Assembly (NCBI GenBank): GCA_030427065.1
Contig: JAUHWU010000002.1
Coordinates: 1 to 64,000, forward strand
Length of the DNA stretch: 64,000 bases
Source: Gammaproteobacteria bacterium
GTDB lineage: Bacteria > Pseudomonadota > Gammaproteobacteria > Pseudomonadales > Pseudohongiellaceae
Direction: 5' to 3'
Position numbers and translations under genes: made by a program
Notes under the pieces: model-generated
Seen by the model: only the letters and a program-made list of their open reading frames with translations
Databases searched by the model: none
What the model was told of the DNA's origin: nothing
Shown: piece after piece, positions 8,460 to 16,420 of the stretch
Position numbering within the stretch: position 1 is the stretch's first letter
Layout of the letters: every line of letters begins with the position of its first letter

Positions 8460-9234
8460 ATGAATGACCCATTGAACAAGAATACAAAACAACACCTTGA
8501 ATCCTTTTGTAATAGGTTGCTTGATAGGTTGCTTGATAGATTATTGAATATTTTATTTAACATAAATACAGACAAACTTTTTTCAGTACGCCAGGTCCCA
8601 GTATCTTTTTTTATTTATATTCTTTTTACAGGCAATGCCGTCAGCGCCGGCACACTGGAAGTATTATTCACTGACAGTGATGGCAACCCGGTCAGTGACG
8701 CTGTCATAGAAATCATTTCGCCACAGATTGCACTGCCGGATGACTGGGACTTTGCCGGGGGAAATGGATCAACTCGACAGGGAGTTCATCGATAATGTAG
8801 TCACTATTGTGGCTGGAAGTTATGTCAGTTTTCCCAACAGTGATGATATTCAGCATCATGTCTATTCTTTTTCCGACAATAATAGTTTTGAGCTCCCGCT
8901 TTATTCTAGCACAGACACCGATCCGGTATTATTTGATGTGCCTGGCGTTACTGTTGTGGGATGCAATATTCATGACTGGATGCTCGGCTATATCTACGTT
9001 GGTGAAAGTCACCTCATGGGTAAAAGTGATGCCGCTGGCAGCGCACGTATAACAGGGCTTGATGCTGGAGATTACACCTTCAAAATATGGCACGAACGCG
9101 CCAGACGACGTGACCAGTTCAGCACCTATAATGCTTCAGTGAGTGCTGAAGCAACGACTCGGGTTGAAATTGACCTGGGTCGTGACCGTCGTATCCGGCG
9201 TGCACCGACAGGGACAGGCAAGAGTTACCATTAA
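8460..9234 (+). pseudogene. cupredoxin-like exported protein, frameshifted in a G run
   Basis: The product resembles the methylamine-utilisation/plastocyanin-like exported proteins. It has a long signal region (hydrophobic VSFFIYILFTGNAVSA at about residues 47-62) and a carboxypeptidase-regulatory-like beta segment (TLEVLFTDSDGNPVSDA). A cupredoxin fold follows with QHHVYSF and GCNIHDWMLGY. The His, Cys-x2-His and Met of these motifs fit a type-1 copper site. The first frame (8460-8795) runs off after DDWDFAGG. The second frame takes over at about 8758 (GEMDQLDREFIDNVV) and runs to the stop at 9232-9234. The join is a run of five G at 8757-8761; with four G the protein would be one frame of about 257 aa. 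A 12-bp tandem repeat lies in the signal region. It may be a true lesion or a sequencing error. Confidence 0.75.
8514..8549 (+). repeat. 12-bp in-frame tandem repeat in cupredoxin signal region
   Basis: Two exact copies of AGGTTGCTTGAT and a third degenerate copy. Because the unit is a multiple of three it encodes repeated DRLL residues without shifting frame. It lengthens the N-terminal region ahead of the hydrophobic signal core. Confidence 0.8.
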
Positions 9235-9303
9235 ACGATTTGCATATTAGGCAAATATTAGTGGTCTATCGCTTTCTGTTTAAGTTATCGGCCGGGAAAA
9301 GCT

Positions 9304-11253
9304 ATGTCTTTCTCCCATTTTTCCAATCTCTTCAGGTTCCGCAGTTTCAGGTCGCAGGTAATTACCCTTCTTGCCATTCTTTTGTTACTGGAACTGGGCA
9401 CTGTTTTTCTTTCGGTTAACAGAACAACCTACAACAATACCCGCGCCGTTATTGATGACAATCTTGATATTGGCCTGGAAGTTTTTACACAGCTGATCAA
9501 CGAGCGTGAAACCAATTTCAAAGTCACGTTCAGAGCACTGGCGCGCGACTTTGCGTTTCGGGAAACCTACGATACCCGGGATTATGGCACCATACTTTCT
9601 GCTGGCGAAAACCTGTTGTTGCGAACCACCAATGCCGACTTGCTGATGGTGGTGGATTACGACTACCTGATGCTCGCTGATACTCTGAGGCGCCTTCCCC
9701 CGGAAAGCGAATTTCCCTGGCCGTATTTGCTGGAGGTCGCTGAGGAAGATGACAACTATGAAGCCAGCTCATTTATCCTGATAGATGATATTGCCTATCA
9801 GGTCGTCGCGGTGCCCATACTCACGCCGCTTGTGGATGGCTGGATTATTGTTGGGCAGCGGCTTGATACTGACTATGTGACGTCACTTAAGGAAATAATC
9901 TCCTCGGATGTTTCCATTATCCGACTCAATGAAAAAGGTCAGGCAAGTCCCCTTGCCACTACCCTGCCAGACCATCAGGCAGGTGAACTTGCCCTGGAAT
10001 ATAACGCCTACTCTGCTGCAGATGCATCGACCGGCATGCTGGATCTTGAAGGTGAAGATTTTGTTGCGCTTGCAACGCCGCTGCTTGATAACAACCAACT
10101 TGCACTAAGCGCACTGGTTCAACAATCGCTGCCCAAGGCACTTACTCCCTACCGTGAACTGGAGCAACGACTGATCATCCTGTTCGCGCTTGGTCTTGGT
10201 CTGTCCCTGTTTCTCGCCATAATTCTGGGGCGCTCCGTTAGCAAACCGGTCATGAGTCTGGTCACCCGTGTGGGCAAGATTGAGCGTGGAGACTATGGCA
10301 GCAGCGGTAACAGCAAGCGCCTGGATGAAATCGGCAGACTGGAAAACTCGGTCAACGAAATGGCTATCGGACTGGCTGAAAAAGAGAAAGTCAGGGACAT
10401 CCTTGGTAAAGTGGTCTCCAGGGAAATTGCTGCGGAACTGATGTCAGGCAAGGTCAATCTTGGTGGTGAAACGCGCACCGCGACCATCCTTTTTTCCGAT
10501 ATTCGGGATTCTACAAGCTTGTGTGAAAGTCAGGCACCGGAAGCAATCCTGGGTTTTTTAAATCATTATCTGTCTGAAGTGAGTGCCGCCATTGAGGAGC
10601 ACAAAGGTGTCGTAGACAAATATATTGGCGACGCGGTGATGGCCCTGTTTGGTGCGCCTGTGAGCAGTGAGCACGATGTAAACAATGCCTTGCTGGCCGC
10701 GCTTGCCATGCGATCCAGGGTTGAACATCTGAATATGGCCTGTCGCAGCTCGGGAACGCCTGAGCTCAAGACCGGTATCGGGATACATACCGGTGAAGTG
10801 GTGGCAGGAAATCTCGGGTCTTTGAACCGGATGAATTACACCGTGATCGGAGACACCGTTAATCTGGCGTCCCGTCTGGAATCCCTGACCAAGCAATATG
10901 AAGTCAGTACTATTGTCAGCGAGGAAACCAGAAATCTGGGAGCCGATTTTATCTACCGGGAACTGGATCTGGTGCGTGTCAAAGGCAAAAGCAAGCCCGT
11001 GCGGATCTATGAACTGCTGGGTCTGGCAGGACAGCTATCTCATTCTGAATTAAACGAAATCAGCTATTTTGAACAAGGCCTGGCCGCATATAGAAGCTGC
11101 AATTGGCAGCAGGCCGAAAAAATATTTAATGACCTGGCCAGCAAGCATCCTGCAACGAGACTTTATTCGCTTTATCTGGATCGCGTAAAAACCTGCTATT
11201 TCAATCCACCTGATAAAGACTGGGATGGGGTTTTTACCTTTCAAGGCAAATAA
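9304..11253 (+). CDS. membrane-bound class III adenylate/guanylate cyclase with extracytoplasmic sensor and HAMP
   Basis: Makes a cyclic nucleotide (probably cAMP) in response to an extracytoplasmic signal; 649 aa. TM1 lies at about residues 17-38, followed by a periplasmic dCache-like sensor of about 245 residues. TM2 is at about 288-313, a HAMP linker at about 314-366, and the class III catalytic domain at about 385-570. LFSDIRDSTS supplies the first metal-binding aspartate and VDKYIGDAVMALFG the second aspartate with the base-recognising lysine. VIGDTVNLASRLE carries the transition-state asparagine and arginine, so the enzyme looks active. A short TPR-like tail (GLAAYRSCNWQQAEKIF) ends the protein. 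It lies 70 bp after the broken cupredoxin gene. The barrel and cupredoxin may have delivered or sensed copper or a redox ligand for this receptor; that is inference. Confidence 0.93.
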   Translation: MSFSHFSNLFRFRSFRSQVITLLAILLLLELGTVFLSVNRTTYNNTRAVIDDNLDIGLEVFTQLINERETNFKVTFRALARDFAFRETYDTRDYGTILSAGENLLLRTTNADLLMVVDYDYLMLADTLRRLPPESEFPWPYLLEVAEEDDNYEASSFILIDDIAYQVVAVPILTPLVDGWIIVGQRLDTDYVTSLKEIISSDVSIIRLNEKGQASPLATTLPDHQAGELALEYNAYSAADASTGMLDLEGEDFVALATPLLDNNQLALSALVQQSLPKALTPYRELEQRLIILFALGLGLSLFLAIILGRSVSKPVMSLVTRVGKIERGDYGSSGNSKRLDEIGRLENSVNEMAIGLAEKEKVRDILGKVVSREIAAELMSGKVNLGGETRTATILFSDIRDSTSLCESQAPEAILGFLNHYLSEVSAAIEEHKGVVDKYIGDAVMALFGAPVSSEHDVNNALLAALAMRSRVEHLNMACRSSGTPELKTGIGIHTGEVVAGNLGSLNRMNYTVIGDTVNLASRLESLTKQYEVSTIVSEETRNLGADFIYRELDLVRVKGKSKPVRIYELLGLAGQLSHSELNEISYFEQGLAAYRSCNWQQAEKIFNDLASKHPATRLYSLYLDRVKTCYFNPPDKDWDGVFTFQGK

Positions 11254-11277
11254 ATCCTTTTACTTATTAAAGCCAAT

Positions 11278-11311
11278 AAAAAAGGGTATCAGCATGACTG
11301 ATACCCTTTTT
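11278..11311. terminator. bidirectional Rho-independent terminator
   Basis: A perfect 9-bp stem (GGGTATCAG with CTGATACCC) with a 5-base loop, flanked by A6 on the left and T5 on the right. It lies between the convergent cyclase and ligB genes and can serve both. Confidence 0.92.
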
Positions 11312-11336
11312 CTTGATCCCTGAATACCTGAAGTAT

Positions 11337-12179
11337 CTAGTACTGGTTTTCCAGTACCATAACACCCGCACCGGTATTTGAGATTGGCGCATGATAGTGC
11401 TTGTGGATGAGCTTCGCATCCTTCTGCAGTGCACCACGCATGACCAGCCACATGATGGTTTCAATGCCTTCTGTGCCTGTTCTGCGCATAATTTCACTGT
11501 TGGAGAACTGGGTAAACCACTCCGGATTATCGACCATCTGGTTCATGGTTTCGATGTCGAAATCCACATCAATAAGACCTGCTCTTTCACCCTGTAACTG
11601 ATGCGACATGCCGCCAGTACCAAAAATAACAACGCGGGTATCTTCCGGATAGGACTCAATCGCCTTGCCCAGTGCGTGACCCAGTTTCAGGCAACGTGCA
11701 GCCGTGGGCACAGGATGCTGAACCACGTTCACGGCCAGAGGGATGGTCTTGACCGGCCATTCCTGCAAAGTACCGTACAGGGCACGCAGTGGATTAACGA
11801 AACCGTGATCCACCAGCATTTCCTGACAGGTACAGATATCAAATTCCTGTTCTATCAATGACTCGGCGATATGCCAGGACAATTGTGCATCACCGGGAAA
11901 AGGTGCCTGCGGCTTCAGTCCCCAGCCTTCATCGGCATTTTCATAGATATCAGCACAGCCCAGTGCAAAAGTAGGCATCTTGTCGAGGAAGAAGTTAAGA
12001 CCATGATCGTTATAGACCACAATCACAACGTCAGGGTTGGCTTTTTTCAACCATTCCTTGGCCGGCTCATAGCCGTCGAAGAAACGCTTCCAGTAAGGTT
12101 CCTGCTGGAGGCCATGCTCAATCGCATTACCTACTGCCGGGATGTGTGAGGACGTCAGTCCACCAATAATTTTAGCCAT
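11337..12179 (-). CDS. ligB: protocatechuate 4,5-dioxygenase beta subunit
   Basis: Catalytic subunit of the class III extradiol dioxygenase LigAB, which opens protocatechuate between C4 and C5 to 4-carboxy-2-hydroxymuconate semialdehyde with Fe(II). The 280-aa length fits LigB. His12 (SSHIP) and His59 (NDHG) match the two iron-binding histidines. The histidine of GGMSHQ matches the catalytic base, and the glutamate near EGIETIMW or NSEIM supplies the third ligand. The start at 12179 is chosen because MAKIIGGLTSSHIP aligns with the family N-terminus and CGGAGG lies upstream; it overlaps the end of ligA by eight bases. A longer in-frame start exists but lies within ligA. The gene ends before a strong terminator. 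Confidence 0.95.
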   Translation of the reverse strand: MAKIIGGLTSSHIPAVGNAIEHGLQQEPYWKRFFDGYEPAKEWLKKANPDVVIVVYNDHGLNFFLDKMPTFALGCADIYENADEGWGLKPQAPFPGDAQLSWHIAESLIEQEFDICTCQEMLVDHGFVNPLRALYGTLQEWPVKTIPLAVNVVQHPVPTAARCLKLGHALGKAIESYPEDTRVVIFGTGGMSHQLQGERAGLIDVDFDIETMNQMVDNPEWFTQFSNSEIMRRTGTEGIETIMWLVMRGALQKDAKLIHKHYHAPISNTGAGVMVLENQY

Positions 12180-12573
12180 TCCAGTAACCTCCGGCTTTTT
12201 CAAGTTTTTCAATCAGGCCGTCAGCTCTTTGAAGCAGTTTGTCCTGGAATTCTTTTGTGGTAATACCCTGAAACGCCGCACCGGCATCCTGTACTGAGGT
12301 ACCCCGGGGGATGGCCATCTTGGCCATGTAATAGATGTTGCAACCCAGCCTCAGCATTCTCAGGAAGTCTTTCTGTACCACGCACTCTTTGAAATCACCA
12401 GTGACACCAAACTTGTCACAGTAGGCAGCAGGATCGCTTTCAAATTCGTCACGGCACTCTTCCTTGTTGAAGGTAAAGAGCATCTTGTTGATGTTGTAGG
12501 AGGCGTGGGCAGTTTTACCATCAAATACATAGGTGCCCGGAATATCTTCGTAATCGTGCTTTTTCCAAACCAT
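12172..12573 (-). CDS. ligA: protocatechuate 4,5-dioxygenase alpha subunit
   Basis: Small subunit of the LigAB dioxygenase, 133 aa, close to the family length. It is helical and caps the LigB active site. Family landmarks are PGTYVFDG at the start, the central KDFLRMLRLGCNIYYMAKM helix and a C-terminal EKLEKAGGYWNG segment. It overlaps ligB by eight bases (ATGGCTAA), indicating translational coupling and one-to-one synthesis. An intrinsic terminator at 12637-12655 separates the pair from the upstream operon, so ligAB should have its own promoter in the A/T-rich stretch at about 12580-12630. No regulator gene lies next to it, and no ligC, ligI, ligJ or ligK homologue is in the window. Confidence 0.95.
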   Translation of the reverse strand: MVWKKHDYEDIPGTYVFDGKTAHASYNINKMLFTFNKEECRDEFESDPAAYCDKFGVTGDFKECVVQKDFLRMLRLGCNIYYMAKMAIPRGTSVQDAGAAFQGITTKEFQDKLLQRADGLIEKLEKAGGYWNG

Positions 12574-12636
12574 AAGGGGATACCCTGTTTTTTTTAAAAA
12601 ATTCTTTTTTTATTGAATATCAATATGTTAAGCGAT

Positions 12637-12655
12637 AAAAAACCGCCTTGGCGGT
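12637..12655 (-). terminator. intrinsic terminator upstream of ligA
   Basis: On the minus strand ACCGCC-AA-GGCGGT is followed by six T residues. It ends the six-gene flavocytochrome operon before ligA. Confidence 0.8.
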
Positions 12656-12773
12656 CATTTGGAGGCGACCATTATAGTAAAACAATCGCCCTTCGTCCTG
12701 ATTTAAAACAAGTTTATTTTTACTGCTTGTAAATGACTGGCAGGTAACTGCTTGCTAAACAATTTCAGCGGGC

Positions 12774-13850
12774 TTACTCACCTATTTGCAGGCTGGCATC
12801 GCCCGGTGTTCGGGAAAACATCGCGGCTGCTTCAATTTCACAGTCGTAGCCATACAAGGGGGTGTCATCTGCCACGCGGAAAAGTTGATGACTGTCAGAA
12901 TAGGCTGAGGTCAGGTAAATCGGGTCTTTCAGGGTATATTCATAGGTCAGGACCTGGCCATCATCGCTCACACTAAAGCGTTCCACCAGCGTTTTCCTGG
13001 CGCTGGATGGCATGTCATTGCCACCGCCCAGCTTCTGGGTTGCTGATCCCAGTCCCCAGCGTGACGGGATATAGCCCCCGCTTTCAAGCACCAGCGTTGC
13101 TCCATCCATGGTTGCCCTGACGACACCAAACAGCCCGTCAAGGCGTGGTCTGACCGGCTGGCCATTGAGAGGCACACGACGTGTTATTTCCCAGGCTTCG
13201 TTATATAACACGGCGGTATTATCGTCGAAGCTCAGGTCAAACAAATATGGCGCATTGAACATATCGGGGAAATTCATCGGTTCACAGGAATTGGCCGGTG
13301 AAAGCTTGGGGTCATAGTCTTCCCATGCCTGCCGCCCTCTTTCATTCAATGGCAGCAGCATCCCGGTACCAAACCCGCCCCGTGAACTCCAGCGTCCGGC
13401 CAGCTTTTCCATGCCGCTGTATGAAGCCAGCACATCGCTGTCTACGCTTTCATATTCAGCTCGCTCTGAAAAACTGAAGCGCGTACCATCTTCAGTAATA
13501 AAAAAAGAGGAATTTATAAACCGGTAACCCGGTTCGCGATTGGGGTTCCCAATGATAGTAATGCTCTGGCCGGGAACAAAAGACTCTGCGTTAACCCCCA
13601 TACGACGCATACCGGAAGTTGCCATCGACTCTACTTCCCAACGCTGCACTTCATCGCCCTGGGCCACACCATCGATATAACTGATGCCATCAACAATCAA
13701 TGAGGAATGCGGGCTTCGCAGTTTGAAGTCAACCACAGTCCCGCGAACCTCAATCTGGCTTTGCATATCAAAATGGGCAACAAAGGAATGATGTGCCTGG
13801 GCTGTAGTGCACAGCAGTATAAGTAATAACCCGATCAAACCCGATTTCAT
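12774..13850 (-). CDS. exported DUF6152-type protein
   Basis: Secreted protein of 358 aa with a signal peptide ending AQA at residue 19. The DUF6152 hallmark AHHSFVAHFD follows at once, with the IEVRGTVVDFKLRSPHS strand pair. A conserved larger C-terminal part follows (GRWSSRGGFG, RPRLDGLFGVVRATM, VERFSVSDDGQVLTYEYTLKDP). Function is unknown, though such proteins commonly accompany secreted oxidoreductases. AAAAGGGG precedes the ATG. It is the last gene of the operon running from the flavocytochrome (17977) to the terminator at 12637, 49 bp after the second CDRACL-type gene. Confidence 0.75.
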   Translation of the reverse strand: MKSGLIGLLLILLCTTAQAHHSFVAHFDMQSQIEVRGTVVDFKLRSPHSSLIVDGISYIDGVAQGDEVQRWEVESMATSGMRRMGVNAESFVPGQSITIIGNPNREPGYRFINSSFFITEDGTRFSFSERAEYESVDSDVLASYSGMEKLAGRWSSRGGFGTGMLLPLNERGRQAWEDYDPKLSPANSCEPMNFPDMFNAPYLFDLSFDDNTAVLYNEAWEITRRVPLNGQPVRPRLDGLFGVVRATMDGATLVLESGGYIPSRWGLGSATQKLGGGNDMPSSARKTLVERFSVSDDGQVLTYEYTLKDPIYLTSAYSDSHQLFRVADDTPLYGYDCEIEAAAMFSRTPGDASLQIGE

Positions 13851-13899
13851 TGTCTTGCCCCTTTTATTTGTTCAGACAGTATAAATTTCGCACCACAGT

Positions 13900-14823
13900 T
13901 TACCAGCCACCGGCACCGGGACCATAATCCGCCGGCCAGTTTCCACTGACCTCGTCGGGCAGGTTATACAGCACCGCATGAATTTCCTGCAACAAGCCAT
14001 TTTTCACCTGAAAGAATTCACCGACGAGACGATCATTGGACGTCGCAACGCTCTGGCTTTCCATGCCGCTCTTCAGACCAAAACGAACGACAGACAAAAC
14101 AATGCCGCGTTCCTCATCAACTACGGGATAACGCCGGTCCCATAAATTACGTCCAATAAAGCGTCCCGTATCAAAGCCATCGGGCGCTGAACGAAAACTG
14201 CCATCAGGAAATTTACCGGTAGTCTGCAGGCCATTTTCGAAACGGTCTGCATCAAATAACAAATCAGCCGGATGATACTCATCCGTGCCATTGGTCTGAA
14301 ATGCACGCCAGTAGCTTTCCGCGGCTGCAATAAGTCCGTAATAGGAATCACGGTCAGCTACCCGAATGCTGTTGGTGAGGTTTTTTGACAATGGATAATC
14401 CACCAGACGTTCCGGCCCCCACAAGCGATCAGCATCCCCCTGGTTTGCACGAATTATTTCAACTTCTGTAATAGCATTACTGGCCACCTTAAGACGCACC
14501 ATGACCATGGTGTAGCTACCATCGGAATTTCTGACCACAGCTTCTGTTGCTACATCACCAAGACGGGGATTGACAATATCCCAGCGATACTCCGTTTCCT
14601 GCGCCTCATTCCAGAAGGCCTGGTTTAAGTTGACGATCCTGTTGTTATCAGTAATTTTGACATCATTTGCCAGTGGAACAGCGGCTGGATTATTCGCATA
14701 AAGCGCCTCCAGGTAGCTATCCATAAAACCTGACAGACAGGCTCGATCACAACCGATCTGTCCATTCGCCGTGCCGACAAAGCCCGCTAAAACAAATACC
14801 AATCCAAAAAGACTTTTTTTCAT
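13900..14823 (-). CDS. secreted CDRACL-type protein, copy 2 (unknown function)
   Basis: Paralogue of the 6428-7426 protein, 307 aa with a signal peptide ending at about residue 21 (ANG). It shares in order the CDRACLSGFMDSYLEAL signature, a LANDVKITDNNR segment (SDEVMFTENNV in copy 1) and the central ITEVEIIRAN strand. It also has a second helical start (DSYYGLIAAAESYWRAFQ), RRYPVVDEERGIVLS and a closing LQEIHAVLYNLP strand. The repeat of helix-strand order suggests two NTF2-like halves. AGGGGA precedes the ATG. It sits between the Tat-exported DUF3237 gene and the DUF6152 gene. No catalytic residues can be assigned with confidence. Confidence 0.7.
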   Translation of the reverse strand: MKKSLFGLVFVLAGFVGTANGQIGCDRACLSGFMDSYLEALYANNPAAVPLANDVKITDNNRIVNLNQAFWNEAQETEYRWDIVNPRLGDVATEAVVRNSDGSYTMVMVRLKVASNAITEVEIIRANQGDADRLWGPERLVDYPLSKNLTNSIRVADRDSYYGLIAAAESYWRAFQTNGTDEYHPADLLFDADRFENGLQTTGKFPDGSFRSAPDGFDTGRFIGRNLWDRRYPVVDEERGIVLSVVRFGLKSGMESQSVATSNDRLVGEFFQVKNGLLQEIHAVLYNLPDEVSGNWPADYGPGAGGW

Positions 14824-14846
14824 TTTTTTCCCCTCACACCAACAGG

Positions 14847-15491
14847 CTATAGAAGCGCGTAATAACGCAGAATATTCCCGGCTTCCTTTCTGCGACCAAT
14901 ACCTATAATGACATGACGCATCAACCAGTCATGCTTGCCCTGCTCTACTTCAAAAGTAGGAAAGGCCCTAAGATAATAATCCTCTTCAGGAACTATCGGT
15001 CCATTATCAAAAATCCAGGCCTGAATTTTGGCAATGGTGTCTGGATGGCGGCCCCACAAGTAACCGTTGTTACGTAACAGAATCAGGGTACCGTCATCTT
15101 CCTGCAACATATAGCGTGCATCAAAAGCCAGTACGCCATCAGGCCGGAATAAGGCCCAGTCACCGCCGCTGTCAGGAAGTGCCTGACCATTCAGATATGG
15201 CCCGCTCACCTTGCCGCTGTCCAGATAGACAGCGCCTCGACCAGCACCGGTGGGCATATTGGGAATGTTGTGCACACGGGTGAAATCAAGATCAATTTCA
15301 AAAACGAATTCAAGCTTCGGGTTGTCGAAGGTTGAAGCTCCATCAAACGGGCTGGACCAGGATTCTCCAGCCGCCGTCCCTGATCCGCCTACAGGAGAAT
15401 CAGCCTCCTGTGCTTTGGACACTGCCGGTGCTGCGGCCATGGCTGCCAGTCCAAGTTTGCTCATATCGTTAATAAAATCCCGCCTATCCAT
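14847..15491 (-). CDS. Tat-exported DUF3237 protein (copy 2)
   Basis: DUF3237 family protein, 214 aa, paralogous to the protein at 2542-3045. It starts with a twin-arginine-type leader (MDRRDFINDMSKLGLAAMAAAPAV). The family fold runs from LEFVFEIDLDF (about 59-69) through DWALFRPDGVLAFDARY to KHDWLMRHVIIGIGRR. The first copy uses a Sec-type signal instead, so the two reach the periplasm by different routes. GAGGGGAA precedes the ATG. Neighbours are a Tat-exported small protein upstream and a CDRACL-type protein downstream. The DUF3237 plus CDRACL pairing therefore occurs twice in this window, which points to a common role around exported oxidoreductases. Confidence 0.85.
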   Translation of the reverse strand: MDRRDFINDMSKLGLAAMAAAPAVSKAQEADSPVGGSGTAAGESWSSPFDGASTFDNPKLEFVFEIDLDFTRVHNIPNMPTGAGRGAVYLDSGKVSGPYLNGQALPDSGGDWALFRPDGVLAFDARYMLQEDDGTLILLRNNGYLWGRHPDTIAKIQAWIFDNGPIVPEEDYYLRAFPTFEVEQGKHDWLMRHVIIGIGRRKEAGNILRYYALL

Positions 15492-15517
15492 TGTCTGTCT
15501 TCCCCTCTATGTTTAAC

Positions 15518-16081
15518 TCAGGCAATCAGCCAGCTAAATAATGACCGGGAGCCCGGGCTTATTGGTCTTGTAAGCGTTTTGCTGAATTGAGCCTGCAATA
15601 AATTTTTATCTGCCGTTTCAGGAATCTGAAGATACTCCACGGCCAGTTCGCCAGACCAGTTTTTCTTTTCCGGCTGATGAACCGCGTGTTGTAATTCCAG
15701 CATCACATGTCTGCGTTGCTCGGCAGCCAGTCCGCTGATTATCAGGTAATCTGCCCAATTGGTTAAACCCATTAACGGCATCCCGTTATCACCCGGCATT
15801 GCCTGAAGACTGTTACGCCACTGGCGTACCGGATCATCTGTGAGCGCAACAGGATGAATACCGGCTGCAGACAGGGTATCGGCAAATATGCGTGAATGAA
15901 TCTCATTGTCCCGATACAGGACAATTCCCTGGCGTTGTTGCAAATCCCCAAACGTTGACGCCAGCATTTCTGTATTGGCTGCCAGATAACCAGGCAGGGA
16001 ACCCAGTGCTACCAGAGAGCCGGTGCCCTTGATAAATCGTCTGCGCCCGGTCCCTTCAGGGAAGGTGTATTCATCATTCAT
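15518..16081 (-). CDS. Tat-exported protein of unknown function in flavocytochrome operon
   Basis: I do not recognise this 187-aa protein. It begins with a clear twin-arginine signal (GRRRFIKGTGSLVALG, about residues 11-26). The mature part starts with a possible alpha/beta unit (GIVLYRDNEIHSRIFADTL, then AAGIHPVALTDD). It contains NWADYLIISGLAAEQRR and ends with SLFSWLIA. No cofactor motif, cysteine pair or catalytic triad is visible. The start lies two bases after the stop of the cytochrome c gene, so it is probably co-translated. The position right after a flavoprotein and its cytochrome suggests an accessory or third subunit of that complex; this is inference. Confidence 0.65.
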   Translation of the reverse strand: MNDEYTFPEGTGRRRFIKGTGSLVALGSLPGYLAANTEMLASTFGDLQQRQGIVLYRDNEIHSRIFADTLSAAGIHPVALTDDPVRQWRNSLQAMPGDNGMPLMGLTNWADYLIISGLAAEQRRHVMLELQHAVHQPEKKNWSGELAVEYLQIPETADKNLLQAQFSKTLTRPISPGSRSLFSWLIA

Positions 16082-16083
16082 GG

Positions 16084-16416
16084 TTATTGCTTCTCTGTCA
16101 GGTAAGTACTTATTGTCTGCAGTTGTTTATCACTTACTTCCGCACGGCTAATGGGAAACATGACACCAAAGCCATTGCGCACAACATTTTCAATAAAGGG
16201 ACCCTGCAGGTCTGTACGATTTTCAAGCAACGCCAGTTCAGCAGACATGCGCCGTCCCAGGATGCCGGTTCCCATACCACCGGGACGATGGCACATGCCA
16301 CATTTTTCCTGAAACAGGCCAGCCCCGCCCTGTTTTTGCAGATTAACCCAGTCATCCTGAGCCAGCGCAGTCGTTGCAAGAAGCCATAATGGGAATAAAC
16401 AAAGGATATATTTCAT
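16084..16416 (-). CDS. periplasmic c-type cytochrome, partner of the flavoprotein
   Basis: Single-haem class I cytochrome c, 110 aa with a signal peptide ending ALA at residue 19. The haem site is CGMCH, and the Met of NGFGVMFPI is a plausible sixth ligand. The preferred start (16416) lies five bases after the stop of the flavoprotein gene; a longer frame extends into that gene but lacks a sensible N-terminus. In 4-cresol dehydrogenase and related alkylphenol flavocytochromes a small cytochrome of this kind accepts electrons from the FAD subunit. The adjacent placement here supports the same role. Confidence 0.88.
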   Translation of the reverse strand: MKYILCLFPLWLLATTALAQDDWVNLQKQGGAGLFQEKCGMCHRPGGMGTGILGRRMSAELALLENRTDLQGPFIENVVRNGFGVMFPISRAEVSDKQLQTISTYLTEKQ

Positions 16417-16420
16417 CGCC

